The notes: generated by a model not told the origin, from the letters alone. A stretch of 47,187 nucleotides of DNA from Merdicola sp963557785 (GCA_963557785.1 CAUWBF010000012.1:1-47187); one strand, 5' to 3'. Counted from the first letter of the stretch, positions 23,755 to 31,603 are shown. Made by a program: numbers and translations.

Positions 23755-23794
23755 ATAAAAAAGGTTTAGCTTTACTATTAAAGGAGGAAAAAGA

Positions 23795-24190
23795 ATGGAT
23801 AATATAATAGAAAAACTACAAGAAAAAAATAGTAAAGAAAATTTAGAAATATTAGCAACTAACATAATGCATGAAATTGGCATTCCGGCACATGTAAAAG
23901 GTTATCAATATTTAAGAGAAGCAATAATTATGGTAGTTAATAATATAGATTTATTAAATAAAGTAACAAAAAATTTATATCCAGATATAGCAGAAAAATA
24001 TAACACAACTTCAGCTGGAGTAGAAAGAGCGATTCGTCATGCAATAGAAGTTGCATGGGAAAGAGCTAAAATAGACAATGTAGATAATATTTTTGGATAT
24101 ACAGTTTCACCTGTAAGAGGAAAACCAACAAATTCAGAATTTATTGCTATAATTGCAGATAAATTAATATTAGATTTGAGAAGTGCATAA
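23795..24190 (+). CDS. Stand-alone Spo0A DNA-binding domain protein (no receiver)
   Basis: The 131-residue protein is only the Spo0A_C effector domain plus a short stretch like the Spo0A linker (NKNSEENLE in Spo0A, EKNSKENLE here). A hand alignment over 119 residues gives about 83 identities to the Spo0A encoded 380 bp upstream. The fold-defining parts (GYQYLREAI, VERAIRHAIEVAW, KPTNSEFIA) are kept. The turn entering the recognition helix changes from TTPSRVERA to TTSAGVERA, losing the Arg, and the C-terminal KLRLELK becomes KLILDLR. It cannot be phosphorylated, so it should bind DNA constitutively or interfere with Spo0A. It has its own promoter, AGGAGG site and terminator. It probably arose by local duplication and loss of the receiver. 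Confidence 0.93.
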   Translation: MDNIIEKLQEKNSKENLEILATNIMHEIGIPAHVKGYQYLREAIIMVVNNIDLLNKVTKNLYPDIAEKYNTTSAGVERAIRHAIEVAWERAKIDNVDNIFGYTVSPVRGKPTNSEFIAIIADKLILDLRSA

Positions 24191-24221
24191 AAAGAAGGTA
24201 GATTATTATCTACCTTCTTTT
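24191..24221. terminator. Bidirectional terminator at the 3' end of the Spo0A_C gene
   Basis: A 13-bp perfect stem (AAAGAAGGTAGAT with ATCTACCTTCTTT, loop TATT) starts right at the stop codon and ends in T. The last codons of the convergent RelA-like gene are inside the stem. Confidence 0.85.
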
Positions 24222-25915
24222 GCTTTATTTAAACTATCTTTAGAAGAATGTTCAAAATTATCTTTTATATAATTTTTAAAATCTGATAAATCGTTTCTAA
24301 TATAATTTTCAATTTCAAAATTCATAATAGAAGCAGAAGTATTTGATTTAGATTCAAACCATTCATCTTGATGCTTATAAATATCTCCTAAATATGCTTC
24401 AACTAAATCTGATTTTGAAGAATCTAAGTTATATCCTTCAATTTGTTGTCTCATAACATGAGCTAATCTTTCATATGGACCATCGTAATCAATTTTTATT
24501 CTATTTTTAGCAGATGAATCTTTATCTAATCTAGCAGTGGCATGCAAAGCACAAATATTATCAGCCCAAGAATTAAAATATAGTACTCCATCAGAAAGTA
24601 ATTTATTATTTAAAGTAGCTTCTTGTTCTTCAGTTAAAGAACAAATAGATTTAAGTTGTTCAATTTTTTCTTCAGATATATCAACTCCATTTATTGAATT
24701 TTCTAAAGTTAATGTATCTACTATCTCATTTAAAATACTAAGTTCATCTATATTTAATGGCTTTATTTTCATAAGTGTACGAAGCAATTTTATTTGACTA
24801 ACATCTAAATGAGTTGAAGAACCAATATTCTTAAATAATGTCATATTTCGATCCGCATATGCAAAAGGTAGTTCACAAGGATTAGGATCTTTATTAGGCA
24901 TATTACTATGAGCTGAATATCCAAGAATACTTGCTAAATATTCATCAACAGGCATAAATTGTAATTCAAAATTAATAGGAATATCTTTAAAATTTATTCC
25001 TTGAAAATTAGCAACAAATCCTGAAGGTTCTCTTTTTCGCTTTGTACGAGAAGGATTATCACTAAGAGTTACACCTAAAGTTTGTAGAACTTTAGATTTT
25101 TGAAATATACTAGGTAGTGTACTAGAATATAACGCTAATGCAAGTTTTCCATCAATTCTAGAGTCGAAATCTGCTAATAACTGATTAAAATCTATTCCAT
25201 TTGCTGTAATAACACGTTTATTAGAAGGAGTAGAAATATCAGAAGTATTAAGAGAAATTAAACTTGAATAATCTCCTCTAGCTTTTAGGAAAGTAATATT
25301 ATCATTACATAAATTAAGCAAAGTATTATATGTATGCTTTAAACGTGTAGCATAATTTGGATTAGTTTCAGAGTTAAGCATATTCAATATACTTTGTATT
25401 AATTCTGCACTTTTTGAGTAATAATCAAATGCAGTACAAGAATTATCCTCTAAAGTTTCTGCAAAATCATGAAAAGATTCAGAAAGCGAAATATTATTTT
25501 TTCTATCTATTTTTAATTTTTGAATTTCATCGTAGTTTGGGTTATTTTTATCTACAGAGATATTATGAGGAATTTTTTCTATAATTACACGTAAACCAAT
25601 TAAATCTGTAAATTCTTTCATAGAAATATTATCATCTGAAGTTTTTATTCTACTAAGATAGTCTGATAACTTATCAATATTACTTTTTGATGATTTAATA
25701 CGATAAGTCATATAAATAGAGTAATTTGGTTCAGGAAATCTTTCGTTAAATTCAAGTAATAAGCTAGAACAAAAGATTTCTAAGAAACTTATCATTCGAT
25801 TGTTACTAGCTAAAATCATATTATCAATATCTTTTTTTATAGAATTTTCATAAAGATCATTAAATTTTGCATTTTCTTCTTCAGATCCAAAAGGTTCTCG
25901 TATTTTACTATTCAT
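24206..25915 (-). CDS. Divergent RelA/SpoT-like nucleotidyltransferase with a large internal insertion
   Basis: RelA/SpoT synthetase domains transfer pyrophosphate from ATP to GDP/GTP; some toxic relatives modify adenine nucleotides or tRNA. In this 569-residue soluble protein the ATP motif is YRIKSSKSNIDKL (R72, K74, S78, K82). The metal-binding Asp is in FTDLIGLRVI (D104). Far downstream come PSGFVANF (297-304), in place of the usual PNGYxSLH, and INFELQF with Glu317 in place of VEIQIRT. The guanosine-stacking Tyr is thus Phe. About 185 residues separate the first and second halves, many more than in normal synthetases. There is no HD hydrolase, TGS or ACT domain. The ~220-residue C-terminal part is unknown. 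Arg codons CGT and CGA are more frequent than in nearby genes. It has its own promoter and AAGGAG site. Function is inferred. Confidence 0.65.
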   Translation of the reverse strand: MNSKIREPFGSEEENAKFNDLYENSIKKDIDNMILASNNRMISFLEIFCSSLLLEFNERFPEPNYSIYMTYRIKSSKSNIDKLSDYLSRIKTSDDNISMKEFTDLIGLRVIIEKIPHNISVDKNNPNYDEIQKLKIDRKNNISLSESFHDFAETLEDNSCTAFDYYSKSAELIQSILNMLNSETNPNYATRLKHTYNTLLNLCNDNITFLKARGDYSSLISLNTSDISTPSNKRVITANGIDFNQLLADFDSRIDGKLALALYSSTLPSIFQKSKVLQTLGVTLSDNPSRTKRKREPSGFVANFQGINFKDIPINFELQFMPVDEYLASILGYSAHSNMPNKDPNPCELPFAYADRNMTLFKNIGSSTHLDVSQIKLLRTLMKIKPLNIDELSILNEIVDTLTLENSINGVDISEEKIEQLKSICSLTEEQEATLNNKLLSDGVLYFNSWADNICALHATARLDKDSSAKNRIKIDYDGPYERLAHVMRQQIEGYNLDSSKSDLVEAYLGDIYKHQDEWFESKSNTSASIMNFEIENYIRNDLSDFKNYIKDNFEHSSKDSLNKAKEGR

Positions 25916-25946
25916 ATAAATCTCCTTAATAAATAAAATCTACAAT

Positions 25947-25975
25947 ATTATATAACAAAAATAAAAAAAATGCAA
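25947..25975 (-). promoter_or_regulatory. Promoter of the RelA-like gene
   Basis: On the minus strand a perfect -10 TATAAT lies 17 nt after a weak -35 TTGCAT (3 of 6), about 31 nt before the start codon. Confidence 0.55.
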
Positions 25976-26012
25976 AAAAATATTGAATAATGGCTAAATA
26001 CTAATAAAAACA

Positions 26013-26041
26013 TTGAATGATTTACATAAATATGATAAAAT
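26013..26041 (+). promoter_or_regulatory. Promoter of the beta-CASP nuclease gene
   Basis: -35 TTGAAT (4 of 6) and -10 TAAAAT (5 of 6) are spaced 17 nt apart, with a TG two bases before the -10 hexamer (extended -10). A 60-nt leader follows. Confidence 0.6.
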
Positions 26042-26101
26042 TTTGATATGCATTATTGCAATAGTAAAAATTATATGATCTTTATTAGGAGGATATAAGA
26101 T

Positions 26102-27451
26102 ATGAGTAAAATATTTGGAACAAAAGATTTCTACATCCGGATAGAAAGTTTAAGTGTTGGAGTAACCGGAAGCTGCAACTATTTAGTGTTTCACTTTCCA
26201 GATGGAACAGAGGAAAGAATACTGATTGATTGTGGACTTTTCGTCCTTAAAAAGGAGTTAGAATTTAACAGGGAGTTTTCATTTGACTGTAAAAAAATAC
26301 TTGCTGTGCTTGTTACACACGCACATACAGATCATTATGCAAGAATTCCATGCTTATACCATTATGGATTTACAGGAAAGGTGTATGGCTCAGAGTATAC
26401 AATACAGAAAATTAAAACTGATGCAATGAAGAATTATTTTGCAATGAGAAAGAGTTATAGTTCAGTACTGTATGAAGAAAAAGATGCAACAGATATGATG
26501 AAGAATTGTTCTATAATGCAATTAAATGAGACATATGACTTAACTCCGAACATTCAGGTAACGCCGCTAGCAAATGCACATACTAAAGGTGCAGTAATGT
26601 ACTTGATTAACTTTAGGTATGAAACAAGAGTTATACGGGTTTTATTTACTGGTGATTATAAGTCTCAAAATATTAATAGTAAGTCATATTTCCCACTCAA
26701 AGGAAAAAAATATGAATTACCAATAACAATAGTAACAGAGGCAACACATGGAACAAAGATGACTCCAAAGAAGATTTTTCAAAAAGAATTAGAAAAGGCT
26801 ATTGAGGAGCAAAAATCCATAATTGTAATTGCCAATGGAGACACCAGATGCGAAACCATTTCAAATGAAATAAAGAATATGAAGGCTCAAAATAAGATAC
26901 CAAAAGACTTACCAATTTTTTTGGAATTTAAAAAGAATTTTGATTTATCCAATTTAAACCTTGAGGTTTTGCCATCTAACATAACATTTGTAAATGATCC
27001 AAGTGGACGGAAAAATGCATTATACGAGAAAAGACAGAAAATAGTAATAGTAACAAACCGAGGGACAACAGACTTCTTCCTAAAAGAGACAATTGAAAAC
27101 AGTAGATATGCTATTTTTTATACGAACCATGTATCTAAGGGGAGTATAGCAGATAGAGTAATCAATACACCAAAAGGAAATGAAGTGATAATATCTAAAA
27201 GAATTTTTGTAAAAGGAGCATATGTAAAGAATACAGAGGAATATTCAGATCATGATTTTGCCGATGGACTAATTGAAATGCTTCTAGGATTTAAATGCGT
27301 GAATGGAATATTATTAGAACATGGTGAGGAAGAATCGAAATCCGATTTAAGAAGTAAAATTATGCAACGAATTCCAAAATCAAAAATTTTTAAATTAGAA
27401 AGGGGAAAAGCTTTTAGGATAACAGAAACAGGTATAAAATATACAAAATAA
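26102..27451 (+). CDS. Metallo-beta-lactamase / beta-CASP-like nuclease, probably acquired
   Basis: The 449-residue protein has the metal-binding motifs of the fold in order: ILIDCGLF, THAHTDHYARIP (HxHxDH), NAHTKGAVMYL and LFTGDYKSQ. It also has features like beta-CASP RNA nucleases: IVTEATHGTKM in place of ESTYG, EYSDHDFADGLIEML (Ser/His motif) and LLEHGEEES (HGE). An RNA or DNA nuclease is the likely role. Codon use differs from most neighbours: CGG and CGA Arg codons recur (ATCCGG, ATACGG, GGACGG, AACCGA) where core genes use AGA almost alone, and GC content is visibly higher. This suggests horizontal acquisition. It is transcribed divergently from the RelA-like gene and followed by its own terminator. 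Confidence 0.82.
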   Translation: MSKIFGTKDFYIRIESLSVGVTGSCNYLVFHFPDGTEERILIDCGLFVLKKELEFNREFSFDCKKILAVLVTHAHTDHYARIPCLYHYGFTGKVYGSEYTIQKIKTDAMKNYFAMRKSYSSVLYEEKDATDMMKNCSIMQLNETYDLTPNIQVTPLANAHTKGAVMYLINFRYETRVIRVLFTGDYKSQNINSKSYFPLKGKKYELPITIVTEATHGTKMTPKKIFQKELEKAIEEQKSIIVIANGDTRCETISNEIKNMKAQNKIPKDLPIFLEFKKNFDLSNLNLEVLPSNITFVNDPSGRKNALYEKRQKIVIVTNRGTTDFFLKETIENSRYAIFYTNHVSKGSIADRVINTPKGNEVIISKRIFVKGAYVKNTEEYSDHDFADGLIEMLLGFKCVNGILLEHGEEESKSDLRSKIMQRIPKSKIFKLERGKAFRITETGIKYTK

Positions 27452-27461
27452 TATTTACTTT

Positions 27462-27488
27462 AGGCGGCTTGTTATACAAGTCGCTTTT
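27462..27488 (+). terminator. Intrinsic terminator of the beta-CASP nuclease gene
   Basis: GCGGCTTG pairs with CAAGTCGC (one G-T pair), loop TTATA, followed by four T. Confidence 0.7.
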
Positions 27489-27576
27489 ACTAAAAAAATA
27501 AAAAAGTCAAAAAATGTTGCAAAAAAAGTTATATTGTGTTAAACTATATAAAGTATTTAATTAATATAGATAATTA

Positions 27577-27627
27577 AGATTAAAAAAAAACCGATTTTTT
27601 CGGAAAAAATTTTTTAATCTTTTTTTA
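27577..27627 (+). promoter_or_regulatory. Terminator-like leader hairpin before pyrG
   Basis: AGATTAAAAAA (27577-27587) pairs with TTTTTTAATCT (27610-27620). Inside is a second small stem CCGA/TCGG, and seven T follow. The upstream gene already has its own terminator, and this element ends 16 nt before the pyrG start. It therefore looks like a transcription attenuator, as known for pyrG in Bacillus. The initial GGG run needed for that exact mechanism was not identified. Confidence 0.55.
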
Positions 27628-27642
27628 GTTTAGGAGGGTGTT

Positions 27643-29253
27643 ATGAATACAAAGTATATTTTTGTTACAGGTGGAGTTGTATCTGGATTAGGAAAGGGGA
27701 TAACAGCAGCGTCTTTAGGAAGACTATTAAAAAATAGAGGCTACAAAGTAACAATACAAAAATTTGATCCATATATAAATGTAGACCCAGGAACAATGAG
27801 TCCATATGAGCATGGAGAAGTTTTTGTAACTGATGATGGTGCAGAAACAGATCTAGATTTAGGACATTATGAAAGATTTATAGATGAAAATTTAGGAAAA
27901 AACTCAAGTGTTACAATGGGTAAAATTTATTCAAATGTAATAAATAAAGAAAGAAGAGGAGATTACTTAGGAAAAACAGTACAAGTTATACCTCATATTA
28001 CAAATGAAATAAAAGAAAAAATATATAGTTTTGAAAATACAGATACAGATATAGTAATAACTGAAGTTGGTGGAACTGTTGGAGATATAGAAGGATTATC
28101 AATAATAGAAGCGATTAGACAAGTTGGATTAGAAAAAAATAAAGAAGATGTAGCATATATACATGTAACATTATTGCCTTATATTTTTGGATCAAATGAA
28201 ATAAAATCAAAACCTACACAACACTCTGTAAAAGAACTACAATCATTTGGAATTAAACCAGATATATTAGTTTGTAGAACGGAACAAGATATACCAGATT
28301 CAATAAGAGAAAAATTAGCATTATTTTGTAATGTTAGAAAAACAAGTGTAATTCAAAATAAGACAGCAAGATGTCTATACGATGTACCTTTAATGTTAGA
28401 ACAAGAAGGGTTAGCAAGAGAAATATGTAATATATTAAAATTAGACAATTATGTACCAGATAATACAGAATGGCAAAAAATGATAGATAATATATTAACA
28501 ATAGATAAGAGCAAAGAAGTAAAAGTAGCAATTGTAGGAAAGTATGTACAATTAGAAGATTCATACATATCTGTAATTGAAAGTTTAACACATGCAGGAT
28601 ATGCAAATAGTGTAAATGTTAAAGTAGAATTAATAGATTCAGAAACAATTAATGAAGAAAATGTTTCTGATAAACTAAAAGGAATAGATGGAGTAGTTGT
28701 TCCTGGAGGATTTGGAAACAGAGGAATAGAAGGAAAAATAACAACAATAAAATATGTAAGAGAAAATAATATACCATTCTTAGGTATATGCTTAGGAATG
28801 CAAATGGCTGTTGTAGAATTTGCAAGAGATGTATTAGGAATAAAAGATGCAGATTCAGCAGAATTTGATGAAAATAGTAAAAATCCAGTTATTCATATCA
28901 TGGAAGAACAAAAAGGAATAGATAATAAAGGCGGAACAATGAGACTTGGTGCATATCCATGTATTTTAAAAGAAGGAACAAAAGCAAGAGAAATATATGG
29001 AAAATCTGAAATATCTGAAAGACATAGACACAGATTTGAATATAACAATGAGTACAAAGAAAGATTAGAAGAAGCAGGATTAATTTGTTCAGGTACATCA
29101 CCAGATGGAAAATTAGTAGAAATGGTAGAATATAATAATCATCCATTCTTTGTAGCGGGACAATTCCATCCAGAATTAAAATCAAGACCTAACAGACCAG
29201 CTCCATTATTTGTTGGACTAGTTGAAGCAATATGTAAAATAAAAAAGTTCTAA
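27643..29253 (+). CDS. pyrG: CTP synthase
   Basis: CTP synthase makes CTP from UTP, ATP and glutamine, the last step of pyrimidine nucleotide synthesis. The 536-residue protein has the full two-domain layout. The N-terminal synthetase domain starts with FVTGGVVSGLGKGITAASLG (P-loop) and contains YINVDPGTMSPYEHGEVFVT and EVGGTVGDIEGL. The C-terminal class I glutamine amidotransferase domain has the nucleophile Cys in FLGICLGMQ and the His-Glu pair in GQFHPELKSRP. The start is set by AGGAGGG, 5 nt upstream. It appears monocistronic, between a terminator-like leader that may regulate it by CTP level and a terminator. Confidence 0.98.
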   Translation: MNTKYIFVTGGVVSGLGKGITAASLGRLLKNRGYKVTIQKFDPYINVDPGTMSPYEHGEVFVTDDGAETDLDLGHYERFIDENLGKNSSVTMGKIYSNVINKERRGDYLGKTVQVIPHITNEIKEKIYSFENTDTDIVITEVGGTVGDIEGLSIIEAIRQVGLEKNKEDVAYIHVTLLPYIFGSNEIKSKPTQHSVKELQSFGIKPDILVCRTEQDIPDSIREKLALFCNVRKTSVIQNKTARCLYDVPLMLEQEGLAREICNILKLDNYVPDNTEWQKMIDNILTIDKSKEVKVAIVGKYVQLEDSYISVIESLTHAGYANSVNVKVELIDSETINEENVSDKLKGIDGVVVPGGFGNRGIEGKITTIKYVRENNIPFLGICLGMQMAVVEFARDVLGIKDADSAEFDENSKNPVIHIMEEQKGIDNKGGTMRLGAYPCILKEGTKAREIYGKSEISERHRHRFEYNNEYKERLEEAGLICSGTSPDGKLVEMVEYNNHPFFVAGQFHPELKSRPNRPAPLFVGLVEAICKIKKF

Positions 29254-29276
29254 AAAAATAAATATTTAATATAATA

Positions 29277-29316
29277 AAAGAAGTACAGATATAGAATTAT
29301 CGGTACTTCTTTATTG
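29277..29316 (+). terminator. Intrinsic terminator of pyrG
   Basis: AAAGAAGTAC pairs with GTACTTCTTT around a 16-nt loop, and a T-rich stretch follows. Confidence 0.75.
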
Positions 29317-29340
29317 TTTGTGAACTTTATGTGAAACGTA

Positions 29341-29369
29341 TTGACTTTTATAAAAAAAAGGTATAAATT
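29341..29369 (+). promoter_or_regulatory. Promoter of groES-groEL
   Basis: -35 TTGACT (5 of 6) is followed by an AT-rich -10 region. TAAATT gives 17-nt spacing, and TATAAA is offset by 2 nt. It lies directly before the CIRCE element. Confidence 0.6.
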
Positions 29370-29370
29370 A

Positions 29371-29397
29371 TTAGCAGTTTAAGCTTAAGAGTGCTAA
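29371..29397 (+). promoter_or_regulatory. CIRCE operator (HrcA site) of groES-groEL
   Basis: TTAGCAGTT - 9 nt - GAGTGCTAA matches the CIRCE consensus TTAGCACTC-N9-GAGTGCTAA. The right arm is perfect and the left arm has two mismatches. HrcA binding here would repress the chaperonin operon except under heat stress. Confidence 0.88.
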
Positions 29398-29435
29398 AAA
29401 GTTAAACAGTCATATTATAAGGAGGTAATGTTATT

Positions 29436-29717
29436 ATGATTAAACCATTAGCAGATAGAGTCTTAATAAAAATGATTGAAGGTGAAGAAACAACTAAAAG
29501 TGGAATAATTCTATCAAGTGGATCAAAAGAAAAACCACAAATTGCAGAAGTATTAGCAGTAGGCGAAGGACAAATAATTGATGGAAAAAAAGAAGAAATG
29601 TACATAAAAAAAGGTGATAAAGTAGTAGTTAGCAAATACTCTGGAACAGAGATTAAATACGAAGGAGAAGACTATATTATAGTAAAACAATCAGATATAC
29701 TAGCAATAGTAGAGTAA
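29436..29717 (+). CDS. groES: Co-chaperonin GroES
   Basis: GroES is the heptameric lid of the GroEL folding chamber. The 93-residue product has the normal length, with IKPLADRVLIKMIE at the N-terminus, the mobile loop GEETTKSGIILSSGSKEKPQ, the conserved AEVLAVGEG, and the C-terminal GTEIKYEGEDYIIVKQSDILAIVE split as usual into beta strands. A strong AAGGAGG site precedes it. It is the first gene of a two-gene operon under CIRCE control, 39 nt before groEL. Confidence 0.98.
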   Translation: MIKPLADRVLIKMIEGEETTKSGIILSSGSKEKPQIAEVLAVGEGQIIDGKKEEMYIKKGDKVVVSKYSGTEIKYEGEDYIIVKQSDILAIVE

Positions 29718-29756
29718 TTAAAATATAAAATAGAAAGTTACAAGGAGGTAATTTTA

Positions 29757-31385
29757 ATGGCAAAAGAAATTAAATTTGGAGAGGATGCTAGAAAATCTTT
29801 ATTAGAAGGAGTAAATAAATTAGCAGATACAGTAAAAGTTACACTAGGACCAAAAGGAAGAAATGTAGTATTAGATAAAAGTTTTGGAGCACCATTAATA
29901 ACAAATGATGGTGTCACAATAGCAAAAGAAATAGAGTTAGAAGATCCATTTGAAAATATGGGAGCAAGATTAGTTAAAGAGGTTTCTACAAAAACAAATG
30001 ATGTTGCAGGAGACGGAACAACAACAGCTACAGTATTAGCTCAAGCTATGATAAAAGAAGGAGTAAAAAATGTAGCAGCAGGTGGAGACCCAATGGCAAT
30101 AAAAAGAGGAATAGATAAAGCGGTAACAACAGCTGTAGAAGAAATAAAAAAGATAAGTTCACCAGTTAATGGTAAAGAAGATATCGCTAGAGTAGCAAGT
30201 ATATCAGCTGCAAATGAAGAATATGGAAATTTAATTGCAGAAGCTATGGAAAAAGTATCAAAAGATGGCGTAATAACAATAGAAGAATCAAAGACATCAG
30301 AAACATATGTAGATGTTGTAGAAGGAATGCAATTTGATAAAGGATATATTTCACCATATATGGTAACAGATACAGAAAAAATGGAAGCTATTATAGATAA
30401 TCCATATATATTAATTACTGATAAAAAAATAAGTAACATTCAAGAAATACTACCATTATTAGAAAACTTAATGCAACAATCTGGAAAGCTAGTAATTATT
30501 TGTGACGATATAGAAAGTGAAGCTTTATCAACATTAATATTAAATAAATTAAGAGGAGTTATAAATGTAGTTGCAGTAAAAGCACCAGGATATGGTGATA
30601 GAAGAAAAGAAATGCTAGAAGATATAGCAATTTTAACAGGAGGAGAAGTTATAACTTCAGATTTAGGATTAGAACTAAAAGATACTAGTATTGAACAACT
30701 AGGTAGAGCAAAACAAATAAAAGTACAAAAAGAAAATACAATTATTGTTGATGGACTAGGAAATAAGGAACAAATAAAAGAAAGAGTTAATCAAATAAGA
30801 ACTCAAATATCAGAAGAAAAGAGCGAGTTTGATAGAGAAAAGCTACAAGAAAGATTAGCTAAAATAGCAGGTGGAGTTGCAGTTATTCAAGTTGGTGCAG
30901 CAACAGAAATAGAAATGAAAGATAAAAAACTAAGAATAGAAGATGCATTAGCTGCAACAAAAGCTGCAATAGAAGAAGGTATTGTTGCAGGTGGTGGAAC
31001 AGCATATGTAAATGTAACACCAAAAGTAGATGATTTGTTAAAGACTTTAAATGATGATGAAAAATTAGGAGCAAAGATTGTATTAAAAGCACTAGAAGAA
31101 CCAGTAAAGCAAATAGCTATAAATGCAGGACTAGAACCAGCTGTAATACTAGAAAGAGTAAAATCAGAAGAACCAGGAATAGGATTTAATGCAGCAACAG
31201 AAGAATATGTAGATATGAAAAAAGCAGGAGTTGTAGATCCAACTAAAGTTACTAGAAGTGCATTACAAAATGCAGCAAGTATAGCTTCTATGGTATTAAC
31301 AACAGAAAGCATTGTAACAGATAAAAAAGAAGAAAAATGTAATTGTACAAATAATCCAGCACCAGATATGGGAGGAATGTATTAA
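29757..31385 (+). CDS. groEL: Chaperonin GroEL
   Basis: GroEL is the 14-subunit cytoplasmic protein-folding chamber. The 542-residue protein has all the main motifs: KVTLGPKGRNVVLDKSFG, GDGTTTATVLAQAM (ATP site), VVAVKAPGYGDRRKEMLED, AGGVAVIQVGAATE and VAGGGTAYVNV, with Asp396-type catalysis expected from the conserved context. The C-terminal tail is unusual: in place of GGM repeats it ends CNCTNNPAPDMGGMY, with two cysteines and only one GGM. A strong bidirectional terminator follows directly. Confidence 0.98.
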   Translation: MAKEIKFGEDARKSLLEGVNKLADTVKVTLGPKGRNVVLDKSFGAPLITNDGVTIAKEIELEDPFENMGARLVKEVSTKTNDVAGDGTTTATVLAQAMIKEGVKNVAAGGDPMAIKRGIDKAVTTAVEEIKKISSPVNGKEDIARVASISAANEEYGNLIAEAMEKVSKDGVITIEESKTSETYVDVVEGMQFDKGYISPYMVTDTEKMEAIIDNPYILITDKKISNIQEILPLLENLMQQSGKLVIICDDIESEALSTLILNKLRGVINVVAVKAPGYGDRRKEMLEDIAILTGGEVITSDLGLELKDTSIEQLGRAKQIKVQKENTIIVDGLGNKEQIKERVNQIRTQISEEKSEFDREKLQERLAKIAGGVAVIQVGAATEIEMKDKKLRIEDALAATKAAIEEGIVAGGGTAYVNVTPKVDDLLKTLNDDEKLGAKIVLKALEEPVKQIAINAGLEPAVILERVKSEEPGIGFNAATEEYVDMKKAGVVDPTKVTRSALQNAASIASMVLTTESIVTDKKEEKCNCTNNPAPDMGGMY

Positions 31386-31429
31386 AAAAAGACGCATAAG
31401 CTGTTTCTATACAGCTTATGCGTCTTTTT
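31386..31429. terminator. Strong bidirectional terminator after groEL
   Basis: A 19-bp perfect stem, from 31386-31404 pairing with 31411-31429, has a 6-nt loop and has A-runs on one side and T-runs on the other. It serves groEL on the plus strand and the two microproteins on the minus strand. Confidence 0.93.
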
Positions 31430-31442
31430 ATGCTATTTTAAA

Positions 31443-31562
31443 TTAGCAACATCTTCCTCTTCCACCACAACAACAGCAGAATATTAATATTAAAACTATT
31501 ATCCAAATACAGTCATCTCCGAATCCGAAACCACCGCATCCACAACTTCTATTTTCTGGCAT
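31443..31562 (-). CDS. Cys/Gly-rich single-membrane-segment microprotein (39 aa)
   Basis: This 39-residue frame has a strong ribosome-binding site (GGAAGGAGGG, 7 nt before the ATG). It begins MPENRSCGCGGFGFGDDC, continues with the hydrophobic stretch IWIIVLILIF, and ends CCCCGGRGRCC. Eight or more cysteines surround one short membrane segment. It closely resembles its neighbour in layout, so the two are probably duplicates. Such tiny membrane proteins are often missed. Functions like those of small spore-coat-related or cortex proteins are possible, but I do not recognise a named family. Confidence 0.65.
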   Translation of the reverse strand: MPENRSCGCGGFGFGDDCIWIIVLILIFCCCCGGRGRCC

Positions 31563-31603
31563 AAAATTCCCTCCTTCCACTAAGTACTACTTTTCTCTTA
31601 ATA

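Noticed and set aside
23482..24190. RHH protein plus neighbour as a toxin-antitoxin module
   Set aside because: The neighbour is clearly a Spo0A effector domain, not a toxin, and the two genes are divergent rather than in one operon.
30041..31312. Long minus-strand frames opposite groEL, mutL and ftsK
   Set aside because: They lack ribosome-binding sites, show no family motifs, and mirror the codon pattern of the strongly supported genes on the plus strand.
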